A stretch of 64,000 nucleotides of DNA, from contig CM059973.1 in NCBI GenBank assembly GCA_030490835.1, positions 81,483,221 through 81,547,220 on the forward strand, written 5' to 3'. The notes under the pieces were generated by a model, which worked only from the letters and a program-made list of their open reading frames with translations, searched no databases and was not told the DNA's origin. Source of the stretch: Annona cherimola. Its lineage: Eukaryota; Streptophyta; Magnoliopsida; Magnoliales; Annonaceae. Both the position numbers and the translations under genes were made by a program. This document shows positions 1-13,800 of the stretch, piece by piece. Position 1 is the first letter of the stretch; every line of letters starts with the position of its first letter.

Positions 1-255
1 GTAATTTAAAATTTTACGGCAATTGTAGAAAGAGGTGAGGAGTAAGAAATTGAATAGTTTGAAAACTATGTGATTTATAAAAATGATAGAAGTAAAGTTG
101 GAATAAATTGGTTTGTTGAAAGATAGATGTAAGAAAAATGATTAAAATATATGGATAAAAGTGAAAAATTATAATTATTAATTGAAAGAATTATTGGCCT
201 AAGAAACCATGCCCCCACAGTTTGCCATCTCACCCTACAATTACCAAACATGGCC
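1..255. repeat. MITE-like family 2 copy (cut by the window edge)
   Basis: The interior (AAAATGATAGAAGTAAAG, TTGGAATAAATTGGTTTGTT, AAAAATGATTAAAATATATGG and a terminal ATTACCAAACATGGCC) recurs in the same order at about 25302-25590 and 61917-62130. It is AT-rich and non-coding. The left terminus is outside or at the start of the window. Confidence 0.5.
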
Positions 256-895
256 TCAAATTTGTAGGTGTTAACAATCACCCCTAGTCTCATTTTATCC
301 AACTATATATGATTCCGAAGAAGTGGCGAACGGTAGAAATCAAATTAGACTCGTTTACAGCTGTGGGACAGTGGACGATAGGGCCCCATCCGTTCAGCTA
401 TATTTTAAAATGATAGGTGTCCCTATAACGTTGGAACTTGGAACCACGTTAGTACTTCATTTCAAATTCCCACTCTACTAGCTGGAGACAAGTCAACATC
501 GGCCCAACTATACATAATCCTTGGTACCAGTACCAACTACCAACCTGCATATATGCTCGGGGCCTAGCCGCAGGCCCGCCTTACTGCCGAAGGAAGAGAG
601 CATGTTCGGGGAGCCTATCAAGGCATTTTCACCATAAGAAAGAACCTACTGTCACATTCCTCATCCAGAATAATTCGTATGGGCTTCGTCCTTTTCGTCA
701 AAGAAGAAATAAAAACGAACAGTGGAATTGTGTTGTTATCCCAATTACCAACGAGAACTACCCTAACCCCGTGTCGCAATCTACGTTGTCCATGCAATGC
801 TCGGACGAGGCATGATTGCCCAATACTAATACAGTAGTTGGTCGTAAAAATGAAAATGCCAGTATCCTTCAGTAACTGCAATAGTTTGCACTTTA

Positions 896-1163
896 GAATG
901 TGTTTGGCAATTAATAGAAAATGTCAAGTTAAAACTTTTCATTCTCCACAACTATTCTATTTTTTAATCATTTTTTCACATTTTCCTATACAACTATACT
1001 ACTTTTCAATCATTTCTACACAATTATCCACACAACTAACCAATCTATTTTAACTTTATCCTCTTTACTACTCATCATGACCCCTATCATATCACATCAC
1101 TTTACAACTTTTACTCTTCAAATTTTTTTCATCAAAAATTTTATTCATTACCAAACACACTCT
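896..1163 (-). mobile_element. MITE family 1, copy D (reverse orientation)
   Basis: It is bounded by an inverted TGTGTTTGG...CCAAACACA pair and has the same interior as the copies at 39.0, 46.9 and 63.0 kb: TTTTTCACATTTTCCTATAC, TTTTCAATCATTTCTACA, CTATTTTAACTTTATCCTC and CCTATCATATCACATCA blocks in the same order. There is no coding capacity. A target duplication is not clear. Confidence 0.7.
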
Positions 1164-1322
1164 TATGCAAAAGAATGGAAGCTGCTTATTGGAGTGTTGA
1201 AAGGCTATATATTACATTCACATGAAAGGAAAACAATTGCGAACGCCAATCCCAAAAAAATATATTTTTTAAAAAAAACCCCATGAGTGAGGAAAAATAA
1301 TTCATTCTCAATTGTATTTCCA

Positions 1323-4300
1323 CTATTGGGATGCAGCAGCCGCTGCTTCTGTTTTGCAGACAGGGCACGCATTCTTCTGAAGCAGCCACTGTTTTATGCA
1401 GTAAATATGGTAGCCGTGACCGCACTCCAGTTTCCCCACTTCATCATCTGCTTCGTATTCCTCCTATAGATATGCAAACAGCAGATCGTCAAAAGCACAT
1501 TCATGGACAGTGGAGAAGATAAGAGGACGGTGATATATGGGCAGATTGGCACGAAAATGAAGGATCCAGCCATAAACTAATAGTCCATTTGTCCAAAATA
1601 CAGAGTAAAAGCTAGCTGGTTAGGCCTGATGCAGTAATGGGAGTACAGAAACGACAGAATGTATTCTACTAGTAGGAAGGCATATCACTGTCACAAGATT
1701 TCGCACAGACGAGATCTGTTCAGAAATCCAGGTTTCAGCGTCTCAAAGCTCTAAGTAATTTCACAAACTCGATGATCCTACAACCGAAGCTTCTGATCTT
1801 TTCTATTAAAATGTGGAATAACCATGAGCCAATTCAACTTCTTCCATTAGAAGCCATATGAGGTCTACCGTCTGCACTCCCTAGATGATGGTCCACTTGC
1901 ATGTAAACAGAATATAAACAGTGTCACTTGATGATGCAAGATGAACTGAGAAGTGACAAACAGCCCGCCAACCTGACAAATGCTACACTTCCATTCACTT
2001 CCAGTGGACAAATGTGGAGGCAAGGTATCCATGAACGAATGCTTCATTTTCTGAAGGCAGTGGAATATCTCATCTTCCTTTAACCCAGTGCTCACATACC
2101 CAATCCTATCACCAAGCTCAAGCAATTCCTGCCAAGGACAGACTTTGGCATATGAGTAAATCTAGAAAAGCATTAGAGGAACATGTGTAATAAATACAAA
2201 TAAGAACAGGAGTTGCAATCTAGAAGTGGAATCTCACACCTCATATGACATGTTATCCACATCAAGCCGCCAGTCCCTGTATCTGTCATATCCATCAGGT
2301 CCGCCCATCATGAAATCAGATTGTAACATCATGATCTGCAGCCACTTAGACGAGTTCAAACTCTACTTCAGAATCAAGTTTTATGAAAATGAAACACATT
2401 AATTGCCAACTTTTGGTTTTTCTTCTTCCAAAGTTGGTATCAGGTAGGAAGCTGATCAAAGCAGGAAGAATGACATGTGCCTAAATGGTAAAAGCTTTGA
2501 AAGAAAACAAAAATGAGGATATGATGCCTGAAAAGTAAAAGGTAAAATTGAACATATCTCTAAAAGCAAATTTCAACCTGAACACAACCTTTTTGACAAG
2601 GACTCTTTGCACCCCACATCAGCAGATGAAGAAACCACGCAAAGGAAACAAAAGCGGGATTCTTTGGCATAAGAATAAAGCTGTCTTCTTTTTAATAAGA
2701 AACCAGCCTCAGTTTAAACCCTAGATGAATACATCATACACTTGATTTTCACTGCCTAGAAAAATTGCTGGATACAAAATATCCTTAAAATACTCATGCA
2801 ATGATCCTTAAAATACAATCCATCAGGCCAAATTTAAGACAAAAATCTAGATAAACATACAAGAACCTCACCGGTGCAGTGGTGCTGCATTGTACTCCAC
2901 TTTGGAAGAGGCATCACTGACTAGTAAGACTGTTAGACAGCTATACATCTATTCCTTTCGCCCATCACTAATGGATGATTTGATTGTTCCCTCACACTAC
3001 CCAAAATTATCCCGTCATGGGTTAATCGTGCAATAAGGTACTCACAAATCTATAAAAGGTCAAACAGGCAAAACAATAGCATCTCATAGATATACACTGG
3101 GGTAACCTCATGCTACAAAAGTGCAGAACTGATGAATGACAAGTAGCCCAAAGTTCTTTGCTATGTTGTCCTATTTCTCAGTCAGGCAAGCACTTGTATT
3201 AACAATGTCAGCCACAGACCACTAATTGACAGGAATAGGACAACAATTTATCATCCTATAAGTGATGAAAATAGAAAGAAAATTTTCAAATCTATCTATT
3301 CTAGGCGCAAGAATATTATAAAAGGGAAAAAATCTTAGGATATTTTAGAAAGATTTTATTTTGCTATTTTTGAAAGATATTAGAAGATTTCTAGCATATT
3401 TTAGAATCTGTTTAAAATAAGCATGTATCTATTTTAAGTTTACTTCCTTAAGAAGTTTACTTAAAATATATAATTTCCTTTTCTAGAAGGATTTTCCTAG
3501 AATATTTTAAAATTTGTTTAAAATAAGCATGTATCTATTTTAAGTTTACTTCCTTAAGAAGTTTACTTAAAATATACAATTTCTTTTTCTAGAAGGATTT
3601 CATTTGTCAAGATTAAGTGGTATGTTCACCTATAAATACAGCCTTGTAAGCTCTAAAGGGGCATCAGTTTTGAGATTTATAAAAGTATTCTCTAGTTCTT
3701 CTTCTACTTGTTCTTATTCTTCTCTCCTTATTCATCTGTTTTTTCTACCTTCTTTCTTCACTTCTCATCTCTAGAGGTTCCTTGCTCTTTCTTCCATTTT
3801 CTTCTCTACCCATCCTACATCAATAAGCCTCCACTTTGTTAGAACATGTGCCCACCGCATTATGTACTCTTTTGTTTACTTTCACTCTATTGTCAGTGCC
3901 AGGGTCTGACATTCACAAAAGATCCACAGGAAGATGGATTCGGACTCCTTATGAAGAAGCATTGTCCTAGCCAATGCATTAATAAGAAAATTAAAATATG
4001 TTGAGAATCTCCTGCCCTGTGAGAGGATCACCACGAATTAAATTTCATGATTTTTCTAGTGCTTCATACGTCAACATAATCAAAGATCACTAAAGTAAAA
4101 GGACAAGAAGTCCGCAAAACAGGAATACTGTGCCTAACACAGGACATTTGTGTTTACTAACTCATTCAGAAATTGGTTTTGACTAGTTTCTATGTCGAGT
4201 ATTCAAGTTTCATAGTGAAAAAACTGGTCTTTCCAAAGTCCAACAATTAGATATACAACCATACTAATTACAAAATTTATTATTATTTGATTCCAAATTA

Positions 4301-7073
4301 TTGCTTGGATACCTACATAGATCCAAGTCTTCTAAGCACTGTAGTAGTTAGCAAGATGTCAAGACCCCTGCAATTGCACGTGCCATTGAACTAACATTTG
4401 GTGTAACATTTTACAATTATGCCTGAAGTTGTCCCATTTTGTCTATGTAATGTAAAGACGAACACGAGAAAACACCAGACACACTAACATCCTTTATAGC
4501 AGATAACAGATCCATGAAATCCACATCGTGTCTTCCTACACAAAAGTTATTGTAGCCTAGTTTTGAAATTGTAAGAAAAAATCAACACCTGATCCCATGA
4601 CCTCAACTTAAATAATGGAACTATTACCAAATGCTGTATTTTATAAATGAAGTACACCTGTGCAAACAGTATTTGAATCCCACACAGACGGGATTCAAGT
4701 TATAATAAATGGTGGAGAAAACTTTGATTAATGATTAAACAATACAAAAAAGCATCAGCATCGTAAATTTGAAATATTCACACAGAAACAGCCTGAACCT
4801 GTAAACAGAAGACTAATGAGTGCAAAATAATGCATCAGTTGACTTTTCAAGTAACAATTCACATCAAAAAAGAGAGAACGAGTATGTTCACCTCTGCAAG
4901 ACCTCCAGGAGAATGATGAAAGCCTCGCAAATGTCGATAATGTCTATTGGGAAGTGCATCAGATCCATGTCGGCGCATTTCAAAGGCAGATGGAGAATCC
5001 AGCCCCAATAGTGGTTCAAAATTGCTGCTCCGTCTTAAAATATATGGACGCTATCAAAGCAACACAAAAAAAAAAACAAAAACAAAAACAAAACAAAAAC
5101 AAAACCTCAGTGCCCATGACCACAAAAAATTCTAAAAAGATAAGAAAACTTCGATAAAGATTTCTCAATAACAGAAAAACCCAATTCAAAGCATAGGTAT
5201 GAAGGTAGAGAAAGTAGGAGCAGAGACAGTAATCGGAAATTAAATAGAACGGAATAACATATAAGCATATATTAAAAAAAACAAAATATAGCCACCAAAG
5301 TGGGAATAAAGCCATAAAGAGTTTGAGTAAAGTCAGCAACACAAAATTAATGAAGTAAAAATGAAAGGAGCCCGACTTCAGAATGTGAGGTTAAATGAAA
5401 GAATTTTGAAAATGCTCCGAAGACAGGGAGGGGAAGTGAAAAGCATCATAATTTGATAAAGCTTACCATCCGTTCCAACAACGGAATCAGACGAGAAAAA
5501 AGGTCAAACAATGTACAGTATACTGATGATTTTAAACATTGAGGTTGCCCCATACGCAGCAATAAATCAAAAAATAAAAGAGTAGCATACAAAACAAAAC
5601 CAGAGAGAGAACCAGAGATGATTTTTTTTCCTTTTTTTTTACCATCATTACACCCAGAAAGAGAACTAGGGAATCAGTCTAACACTAGAATGGAAGACAG
5701 GACATACTTTCCTGTGTTACCATTCTCATCGGCTACGAAACAACGTGATTGCATAAGGGTGGGCCTAAAAGGGGGAAAAAAACCTCCGCAATGCATGTGA
5801 ATTTTGTCAATAGACTTGGTATAGAACCACCACATAAATCAATACTGACACAAGCAATCGATCCATGCATTTTAAGCCGGAGAAAACGTTCTAAAACCAC
5901 GATTAGTTGGAAATAGAAACACCAACTACGTACGTAAGCTTTGAACAAAATAAATAAATAAAGAGAGAAAGACTTGTGAAACAAAGAAGAGAAGACAGCT
6001 GGAAGGAAGAAAAGAACAAAAAGGAAAGTTCTGTCATCTGTGCAAAGCAGTGGCAGAGGACGAAAATGGAAATTAGCCACATAAAAGAGCGATTTAATCA
6101 TGTTAATAAATAAGCATAAAGAACAATCAGGAAAAACGAAAATATTGAGAGCCCCATAAAATTCAAATTAAAAAAAAAAAAAAAAGCGAAGAGTTTATTT
6201 TTCGACAGATGACGCAAAAGATCATTTCTTTTCTAATAAAACGGAAAATGTTGAATAATGAAGAAAACAGGTAATGAATAACTGATCTACACTAGACAAA
6301 GTTCCAGAAACCGGGGGAGAAACGGGGAGGGGAGAATTTAGCAAAAGTATCAAATAGAACGCCTAAGTATGACTTTCAATCCAAATCTCATATTTTCAAA
6401 ATTATAAAACCAAGAAGCATCAATTCATTTTCATCTAAGAACTTAATATCAACAGAAATGAAAAGGTCGAGTTCTTATTTTTTAAAAAAAGGGATCCAAA
6501 AGAAAACATTTCGAAATTCAAAACGCAGAGACGGGGAGGGCAATATACCTCTACTTGATTCCTCTCAGCGTCTTGCCTCCCCCTCGGCCCCGCCGCGGCA
6601 CGCCTCGCGACGACGCAGTCCACTGCCGGGTCATCAGCTACGAACCCAATCCCCGGCGAGCACCATACGTCCGGCACAACGACTGCCGGCCCGGCCGCCG
6701 CCGACTGCTGCTTCTTCCTCCTCTGCTTCTTCTTCCTTAACTTCTTTGTCTGCCAGTCGGCCGACGATCGCACCGCTGCCGCGGCCGGAGCGGCGACCTC
6801 CGCATGGGACGTGCATCCCATGCCTCGGAAAGTCACGGAAGTGAAGATCTTCTTCTTTGAAGCAGAGGGAGAGAAGGTAGAGAGGAAAAGTGACGAGATT
6901 GAGGATTTGCAAGTGACAGTGGTTTGCGGGTGAGACGGAGACGAAGACGAAGTGGAAGAAGCAGAGATTAGTGGATTCTGGAGGCCAGGATTGTGTTTCT
7001 CTTTTCTTCTACACCGAACTCTGGATGGGTTCCCCTTTTGCTGTGGTGGAATTTCAGCTTCCAGGCTTCCCAT
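1323..7073 (-). CDS. RING-H2 E3 ubiquitin-protein ligase, five exons (358 aa)
   Basis: Exons, read on the minus strand: 7073-6549, 5050-4892, 2335-2240, 2128-1973 and 1463-1323 (525, 159, 96, 156 and 141 bp). All four introns are GT-AG and phase 0. Donors read GAG|GTATAT, GAG|GTGAAC, GAG|GTGTGA and CAG|GTTGGC; acceptors read GATAG|CGT, CTGCAG|ATC, TGGCAG|GAA and CTATAG|GAG. The product is 358 residues. The N-terminal third has a Ser-rich stretch, the family motif FTSVTFRGMGC (78-87), RSSADW (102-107), a basic KKLRKKKQRRKK run (110-121, possible nuclear signal) and PDVWCSPGIGF (134-144). Further on are HYRHLRGFHHSPGGLAE (212-228) and RDWRLDVDNMSYEELLELG (247-265). The C-terminal RING-H2 is C308-x2-C311-x14-C326-x-H328-x2-H331-x2-C334-x10-C345-x2-C348. 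This arrangement is known in plant RING-H2 ligases that transfer ubiquitin from an E2; substrate and compartment are unknown. The ATG at 7073 is the first in the open frame and gives the usual MGS-type start. UTRs are not defined. Confidence 0.9.
3263..3822 (+). mobile_element. Solo LTR (560 bp) with 5-bp target duplication, in intron 2 of the RING gene
   Basis: The segment begins TGATG and ends CATCA, so the termini are inverted TG...CA. It is flanked by identical ATAAG direct repeats at 3258-3262 and 3823-3827, the 5-bp target duplication expected of retroviral-type integration. A TATAAATA box sits at 3631-3638, about two-thirds into the unit, followed by a CT-rich R/U5-like stretch. No internal domain, primer site or second LTR adjoins it, so this is a solo LTR left by LTR-LTR recombination. 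Its sense strand is opposite to the host gene. It carries an internal 106-bp tandem duplication. Copia or gypsy origin cannot be told from the LTR alone. Confidence 0.85.
3391..3602. repeat. 106-bp tandem duplication inside the solo LTR
   Basis: Two adjacent copies (about 3391-3496 and 3497-3602) share the blocks AAAATAAGCATGTATC, TTACTTCCTTAAGAAG and TCTAGAAGGATTT at a constant offset of 106 bp, with a few substitutions. The pair lies just upstream of the LTR TATA box, the usual position of U3 enhancer-type repeats. Confidence 0.85.
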
Positions 7074-8050
7074 TTTCTCCGCTCAGATATGAACGAAGAT
7101 GAAATCGGAGAAGAAATCGTTTTCAAAGCCTTTTTCTGCTCCGAGTGTCTTCGTTTGGGTACCGAGAGGGGAGATGTCTGCGATTCCTGGCGTTGGAGGG
7201 ACGGGGGTATGCTTTTTCAGTGAGGCCGCCTCGAAACAGGAGAGAGAAATGGAGAAGAGATTCGCGCCAGGAAAGGAGATTGGAATCACCGGCGAAGAGG
7301 ACTCCAAGCGTCTCTCACGTGCTGTCTCGATGCAGGTGCGAGCGGCGGAAGCGGTAGAACCATTGCTGACGTTAGGTGGAGCTGCTTGTGTGGATGGTGG
7401 AGATGGCGCAACGCGTGCCGCTTGTCGGCGCGTGCAAGTGCATGTTGGTGTCTTTTTCTTGCGCGCATCGCGGTTGAGTTTTATCGGCTGTTTTGTTTTG
7501 TAGTGTGTTGAAACGTGGGTGGTGGAAAGTAGTTGTTACGGGGGCTGCAGTGAACCGACGGTCCTACTCAGCAATATGCAAATTACAAACTACTCCCGGC
7601 TTAAAAAAGAAATTAAGGCAGAAGTTGGAAGTATTTGGATACTTGGGTCTCCGTATTCAGCAGTCAAACTGTCAAAGCACGCTCAGGTGAGAACTGAGAA
7701 GGGAACGTCGGTCAAGCAGCCCGATTGTTGGATCCACGACTCGTGTGGCAGGTTGACATGTGCGGTGCCGGTGCGGAAGAAAGTTGATTGTCAGCAGTAA
7801 GAGCCGGAAGATTGCTTTCACGCCAAGTTTGATTTGGAAGAATTAGGAATCAAATGATGGGACGGCCAGACTTTATTTGGCGATCCGAACCATTGATGCC
7901 CTCGAAACGAAAATCTTTCTTCACTTGTAGGCGATTGCAATGGTCTGTCACTCCATGTTCCGCAGCACTGCGTCAATTTGACACAATGCGTTGCATGAGT
8001 ACTGCAGTGCAATAGTATGCACGTGGGTTTCACATGCGGCCGTCAAAGGC
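7074..8050 (-). promoter_or_regulatory. 5' flank / probable promoter and leader of the RING-H2 gene
   Basis: This stretch is directly upstream (in minus orientation) of the RING gene start at 7073. It is richer in G+C and CpG than the DNA beyond 8.1 kb. Overlapping plus-strand frames, for example 7099-7503 and 7519-7800, are open but resemble no family I recognise and shift frame without splice support. I treat them as incidental. No TATA box or transcription start can be assigned with confidence. Confidence 0.4.
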
Positions 8051-9549
8051 TTGGGATTTTTCATCTTGTTTGGATAGCAGAAAATAAAAGGTTGCCATAA
8101 GGAGCGCACCTCATCCAAATTCATGCATCTGTTTGACTATTTGTGGAACGTCATCCTGCAGCAGAATAATTGATGACATTCTCCTGCAGGCTGCAGCTTG
8201 TAAATGCAAATAAAAAACTTTGCAGCATTAAGATGAAGTTATCGACGCGGGAACTAAGAGTGATGCGTTTGGCAGAATACACGCGCAGCTACACCTTACC
8301 TCGCGCCATCTCATCTCATAAGGGCAAAGAGGGAATTCCATTTTTCCATAAATTGATTCGAGTAATTTCTATTATCTTGATAAATTTAAGGCTGTTTCAA
8401 ATTATATAAGATTTTTTAATTAAATCTGAATCATTATTCCCAATATAATTTCCTAATTCCTAAAATAATTTTTTTAATTTTCAACACAATTTTATCTATT
8501 TCTAATATAACTTTACTTAATCCCAATACATAATATTACATTCTCATCCCAAACACAAATTCAATTCAAAAATGTTGTATAGTTTGTAATAAACCCTTAC
8601 TTTTATCAATATCATTTGTGCTCTTACTATTCATTATATTTATTTATTTTAGTTTTATTCACTTCATGGCTCACATTATCTCTTAATCCCCTTTCCCGCT
8701 AAAGGTGCATTTGGTATCCGCATAAGTGGGAATAAGTGTAAAAAAAAAAAATTTCCTACTCCTTCAAATAAATTTTTCTCATGTTTTGACACCTTTTTTA
8801 ATCATTATCTTTATATTACAATAATTATCTCTATCATGTCTTATTACTCTTTCATTTTTAAAAAAGTTACCCAATTATTTTTTCCATCGTTTCTTCTGCA
8901 CTAAATCTTCTTTAACTTTTAATTTTTGATACTTCCTTTAATATTGTATTTATTTTTATTCCTAACTTGTATCTTTCCGAGGAAAATGTTAGCATATTTA
9001 TTTTTAATTTTTATTCACTTTATTTATTATATTTTTCCATTGCTTAAATAACAAACGTTAAACTCCATTGTTATCTACCAAATTTCTCCTAAGGCTCGAG
9101 TCTTGAAATTTGGAATTTGAGCGAATCTTAATATCTTTTATTACTCTCACCTAAGTAACTTCTTGTCGTGGCCTTAGAGTGTACAGGACATCACTTCCAC
9201 TTACAGTGCTCACAAAATGTATTTCTAATGTGTAAACCCCATGTAGCCTAGAAAGTCATGGTAGATAAACTTGTTGACTTGTGTATATTACCAGGTGCAC
9301 GAGCTATGTGTGCACGAAATCGCTTTGGTCGTCACTCTTTAGTCATCCGTTGATCATACTTCCAACAAATATGTATTAACTCCTAACGAAAGTGTCTTGG
9401 TTTAATTTCGAACTCTTAGACCACTCGTGCACACACTCATACACACTTGTGAAAGCTACTTGGTCATTCAGATATTAATGTCATGACCAAGTTAACTTAG
9501 GTCACCTAAATAAATTCTTATCGAGTTAAAAATTCAAAGAGCAGTAACT

Positions 9550-10800
9550 ATTCATTCTATCTGAAAGTTGGGATGTTCAATTGACGTTTGTAGGCCTTTC
9601 TCTCTAGCCAAGACTTGGTACATGTAATTATTTGCTTCTTGCCTAATGCTCTTCCATTGTGGCGCCCCGACTAGAAGCCTTACTCCAGGATCTTTATCAA
9701 TTGGTAAACGTGACCCAGGATTGTTGCCCTGATCACACGGCGGGATTTTTATTTGGATCTCGTCCAAATTTTTTTTTTCTTTCATTCATTTTCTTTCATC
9801 ACATAACAAACACTTGTCATCAATTTTACACATGATACTCATAATCATATCATCATATATGAACATATTTTTTACATTAATTTCACATATATTATTCATA
9901 TCACAATAACTGACTTATCTACATCACAAGTTCTTTCAATCTAAACATTTCATACATACATATTTTGAAGATTTCATATAATCATTCATACCATATACAG
10001 ACCAGTTTATTGAAAAGTTTTTTTCGTACTCTTTTCCTTTCCTGCATGGCCTGTGCGGTACCTGTCTATGGTTGGGGAAAACAAAACATGAGTCGAAACT
10101 CAATAAGCAAGCATTTTTCATTTTAAATGCATTTCTCACCTTTAGTAGTAGACGCTTAACAAGCATTCGACTAGCAATTGGAGGAAACCTTTTCATAAAT
10201 ACCTTTCATAAACATTTTATAATCCCGATTCATGGTTAAACATTTTCTTATAAAACTTGACATATAAATTCTTTTTCCATGAACATATTTATGTTCTAAA
10301 ATACTGGTTATCGAAACTCCTTTTCTCACAGGACATTTTCATGTCCTAAAATATTTTTCATAAAATCCCTTTTTAAGCATATGCAACATGCAATACGTCT
10401 CTGTCTATCTGGTAGGTGACACTTATCAAGTGATCATCCTTCCTTAGGAGAGAAACATTTCCAGATGATAGCCCGCGAGCCAGGCGACTATCCGTGTCCA
10501 TCTTCCATTTCAGGGAGGGCGCCGCCGGCATTTAGCCTTATCCAAGCGACTCGACCTATGCAAAGGAGGCCCAATTTGCAACCGCGTCCGGCTTGCATAT
10601 CCTTTACAGTAGACCTAGTACATAATACTTGTGCACACGTTTCCTTCACAATTACGTGCTAGCATGATTTTATAAAAACCACAGACCACAGTCTGTGTTC
10701 CTTTTCTAAAAACTTGATGCTATCATGCTTTATAAAGTACTACAGACCTCAGCCTGTATTCCTTTCAAATCTAAAAAACTGGGCTTAACCCATGTCAACG
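9550..10800. repeat. Repeat-derived block with two ~60-bp direct repeats
   Basis: The block is moderately GC-rich around 9640-9760 and 10440-10620, within AT-rich flanks. It contains a CGCCCCGAC phrase often seen in plant LTR-element sequence. At about 10660-10770, two adjacent ~65-bp units share TATCATG/AGCATGATTTTATAAA, ACAGACC(A/T)CAG(T/C)CTGT and TTCCTTT. No conserved domain is visible in any frame. It is most likely a decayed LTR-type repeat, class unknown. Confidence 0.35.
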
Positions 10801-13800
10801 AGTTCTATGCTCAAAACGTTTTGTAAGGATGGCCAACCTTAAAACATTTATATTTCATAACTCATTTGAAGTATTTAAGGAAAACATTTAAAATAACAAT
10901 ATTTTCTAACCGTTTTGTAAATAATTTCTGAACGATAAAACGTCTTTAAAAAATGAGTGAAACCAAAAGATTTTTCTTATAAATGCTTTTCACATTTATG
11001 GTTTTTTTATGATCAAAGGACACGTAAGTACATGCTTTCATTTAATATCATATACTTTTGTCTACCTGTCTTATTGTTCATTTCTATATGTGATAAACTT
11101 GTATAATCCTTTGAACATTACTCAAATCGTTTTTCAAATTAATTTATCGTGTTGGCCTTCCTTAAATCCTTCTCGAAACAATGGATTTTGAAAATGCCAA
11201 AATAATCCAATATTTAGAGAACCTTTGAAACATATCCTTAAAATACTTCAAAACCTTGAAATAAAACTATTCTAATACATTTATTTCAAATCTCATTTTA
11301 AAATCTCATTTTCCTTTCAACATAACCTTTTCAACATTTGCATTTCAATATTTTTCAACATTAAAAAGATTGGCTTTTAACGAAGCAATTTCCAAGACAA
11401 TTTAAGATTGCAGAATAAGGTCGTATAAAATTGTATTTTCAAAAGGTTTGCTTGCTTACCTGTGTAGTCAACTTGTACATTCCACTTTTCCTTTTCCTTT
11501 TCCTATACAAATGAAAAGGACTATTTATAACATTCCATGCTTGCACAATGAACTTATTTTTTAACCCATATATATTTTATCTCATACAACTATCTCCAAA
11601 TCATATTTACATGTTGGGCTAATACTAACCATCCTTCCATCATCTATAAATTGCTAATTAAACATGATTAGAACAGAATTTAAAAATCTATTTTAAACGT
11701 CACTTATACTCAATATTTTTAAGGCATACATTAAACACAATTTTAATAGAAATTAAAATCTGTCTAGACATTAATTCAACATGAAATCAAAACCATAATT
11801 AGTTGATGTAATAATCTGGACGTTAACAATGATTATCCATCATTTATATATATGCTGGTTATTAAAAATCTTAATAACGATCAGCATCAGACAGGGGACG
11901 AAATAGCATTTCAGAATTAAACAAAATATTGTGAAAAAAAAACTTAAAGGAAGAACCTGTTTAAAAGCTTGGAATGTCCACCTATCTTAATTAAATTTCA
12001 GCAACAAAATTATTATTATTTTTTTTTATTGTTCTGCCCGTCCAGCAATATGCCTTCCCTTTTGCATTTAAATAAAATTTTTGAAATCATTTTAAGTCAT
12101 TGAAACACAGAATCTGGATGTTAATTGGAAGAAATATTTTTCAGCATGATATTCAACGTCCAGGGAAAACAAATCTGAAATCATTTTAATTTAGATCCAT
12201 ATTAAAATACCCAGTATTAAAATCTCGTTAAAATAACGCTGAATTTATCAAATAGTTTTTAAATTACGCTGAAAATCATATATTCAATAAAACATTTAAT
12301 ATTTAGCAAAGATTGAATTGTGATGGAAGTGCTGACATAATTTCAGAACATACAATTCATTTATTATAATAATAAGTTATAAAATGACAGCAGAATTGAA
12401 ATTAACGTACGATAAGTAAACTAAAATCAATGCAGATTTGGACGTAAAAATTTTATTTATTAATTTATTTTTTTGCCTAAATGGGAACGGGCAGTATCTT
12501 TAAATAAAAGAAAATTTTAAATACCTGGTTGCTCGTTGATTGGTCTTACTGCTGTTTCTGGATGTCAAATACTATTTGCATCAGATCATCTATTCGCATC
12601 AGATCATCTATTTATACTAGCCTTTTTAGAGCTGAATTTCAACCTATGCATCACGTCCACTAATCCCATTAAGACAATTGCAGTAGCAGCTGTCCATTTT
12701 AGAGTTAATTCATCAACCAATGTTCGCCAATGAATTACACTTTGCCGCCAGCTCCTGCACCGTAAGCGTTTCGTTTGATTATTATTATTTTTTTTAACGA
12801 AAAATTCCATCATTATTAAATTAAATCATAACTGCCTATATTCAAACTTACATATTATGAAAAATTTTCTTGTTAATATATATACAATTTCTCACAAAAT
12901 GTACCTTTTAGAATTTTGAAAAAAATTTCTATTTTATTTTAATTAACTAATTCATATTTGGATAAAAAATCTCGTTTTAAAATTTCGGAGACATATTTTC
13001 CAAAATTTCATTCCTTCTTTAAATTGGGCATATTAAAATAGGCTTACCCATAAAATTTCACCTCAATTGGAATAAAGTACATATTTTAACTTAATCAAAA
13101 TCATATTTTGGCATAAAATTTCATTTTAAAAATTTGTAGACATATTTTGCAAAATTTAATTCATTCATTATGTAGGGTATATTAAAATAGGCTTGCTCCA
13201 AAAGTTTCATCTCAAACAATCTTATATACATCAAGATATTAATTAACTAAATAATTATATAAAAAAATTTAAAATATCAACGTGTACGTGCATGGCTGTG
13301 GAATTTATTACCTTTGGCACGCTTTTTAATACATTCAAGTTTGACAATTTAGTCAACTATTTTTCATAATCTGATCCGTCTAGATTAGAGAGCATATAAT
13401 TTAGTACTCTCTATTAAATTTCTATGTAATTCTGAGTTATGCATATTTAGATCTAATCAAAACAGGGAGGATGAATATAAGCCCTTAATTAGAGCCCCTA
13501 ATTAGCCAAAATTTTTCATTTATTTTTATTTTTCCATAAGTTCCTTAAATTTAAACAGTTTCAATTTGTATAATTCAGAATTTTGAAATTCCGTCCCAAA
13601 ATATTTGTAAAAATTTATTTTCATAGTTAATCTTAGTAGGATCATAAATTATTCTCTATTTTCTTATAAATCTCAAATGTAACCTTTGAAAATTCTCATT
13701 AAGTACCATTTTTGTCTCCATTCTTGTCAAAATTACCAATCAATTATCTTTTCTAAATTTACAATTTAATCTCACTTTTGTAAAATTGTAATTTGGTCTT

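Noticed and set aside
7099..7503. 134-codon plus-strand open frame upstream of the RING gene
   Set aside because: No family motif; it overlaps the RING gene 5' flank and a GC-rich leader region where long frames arise by chance.
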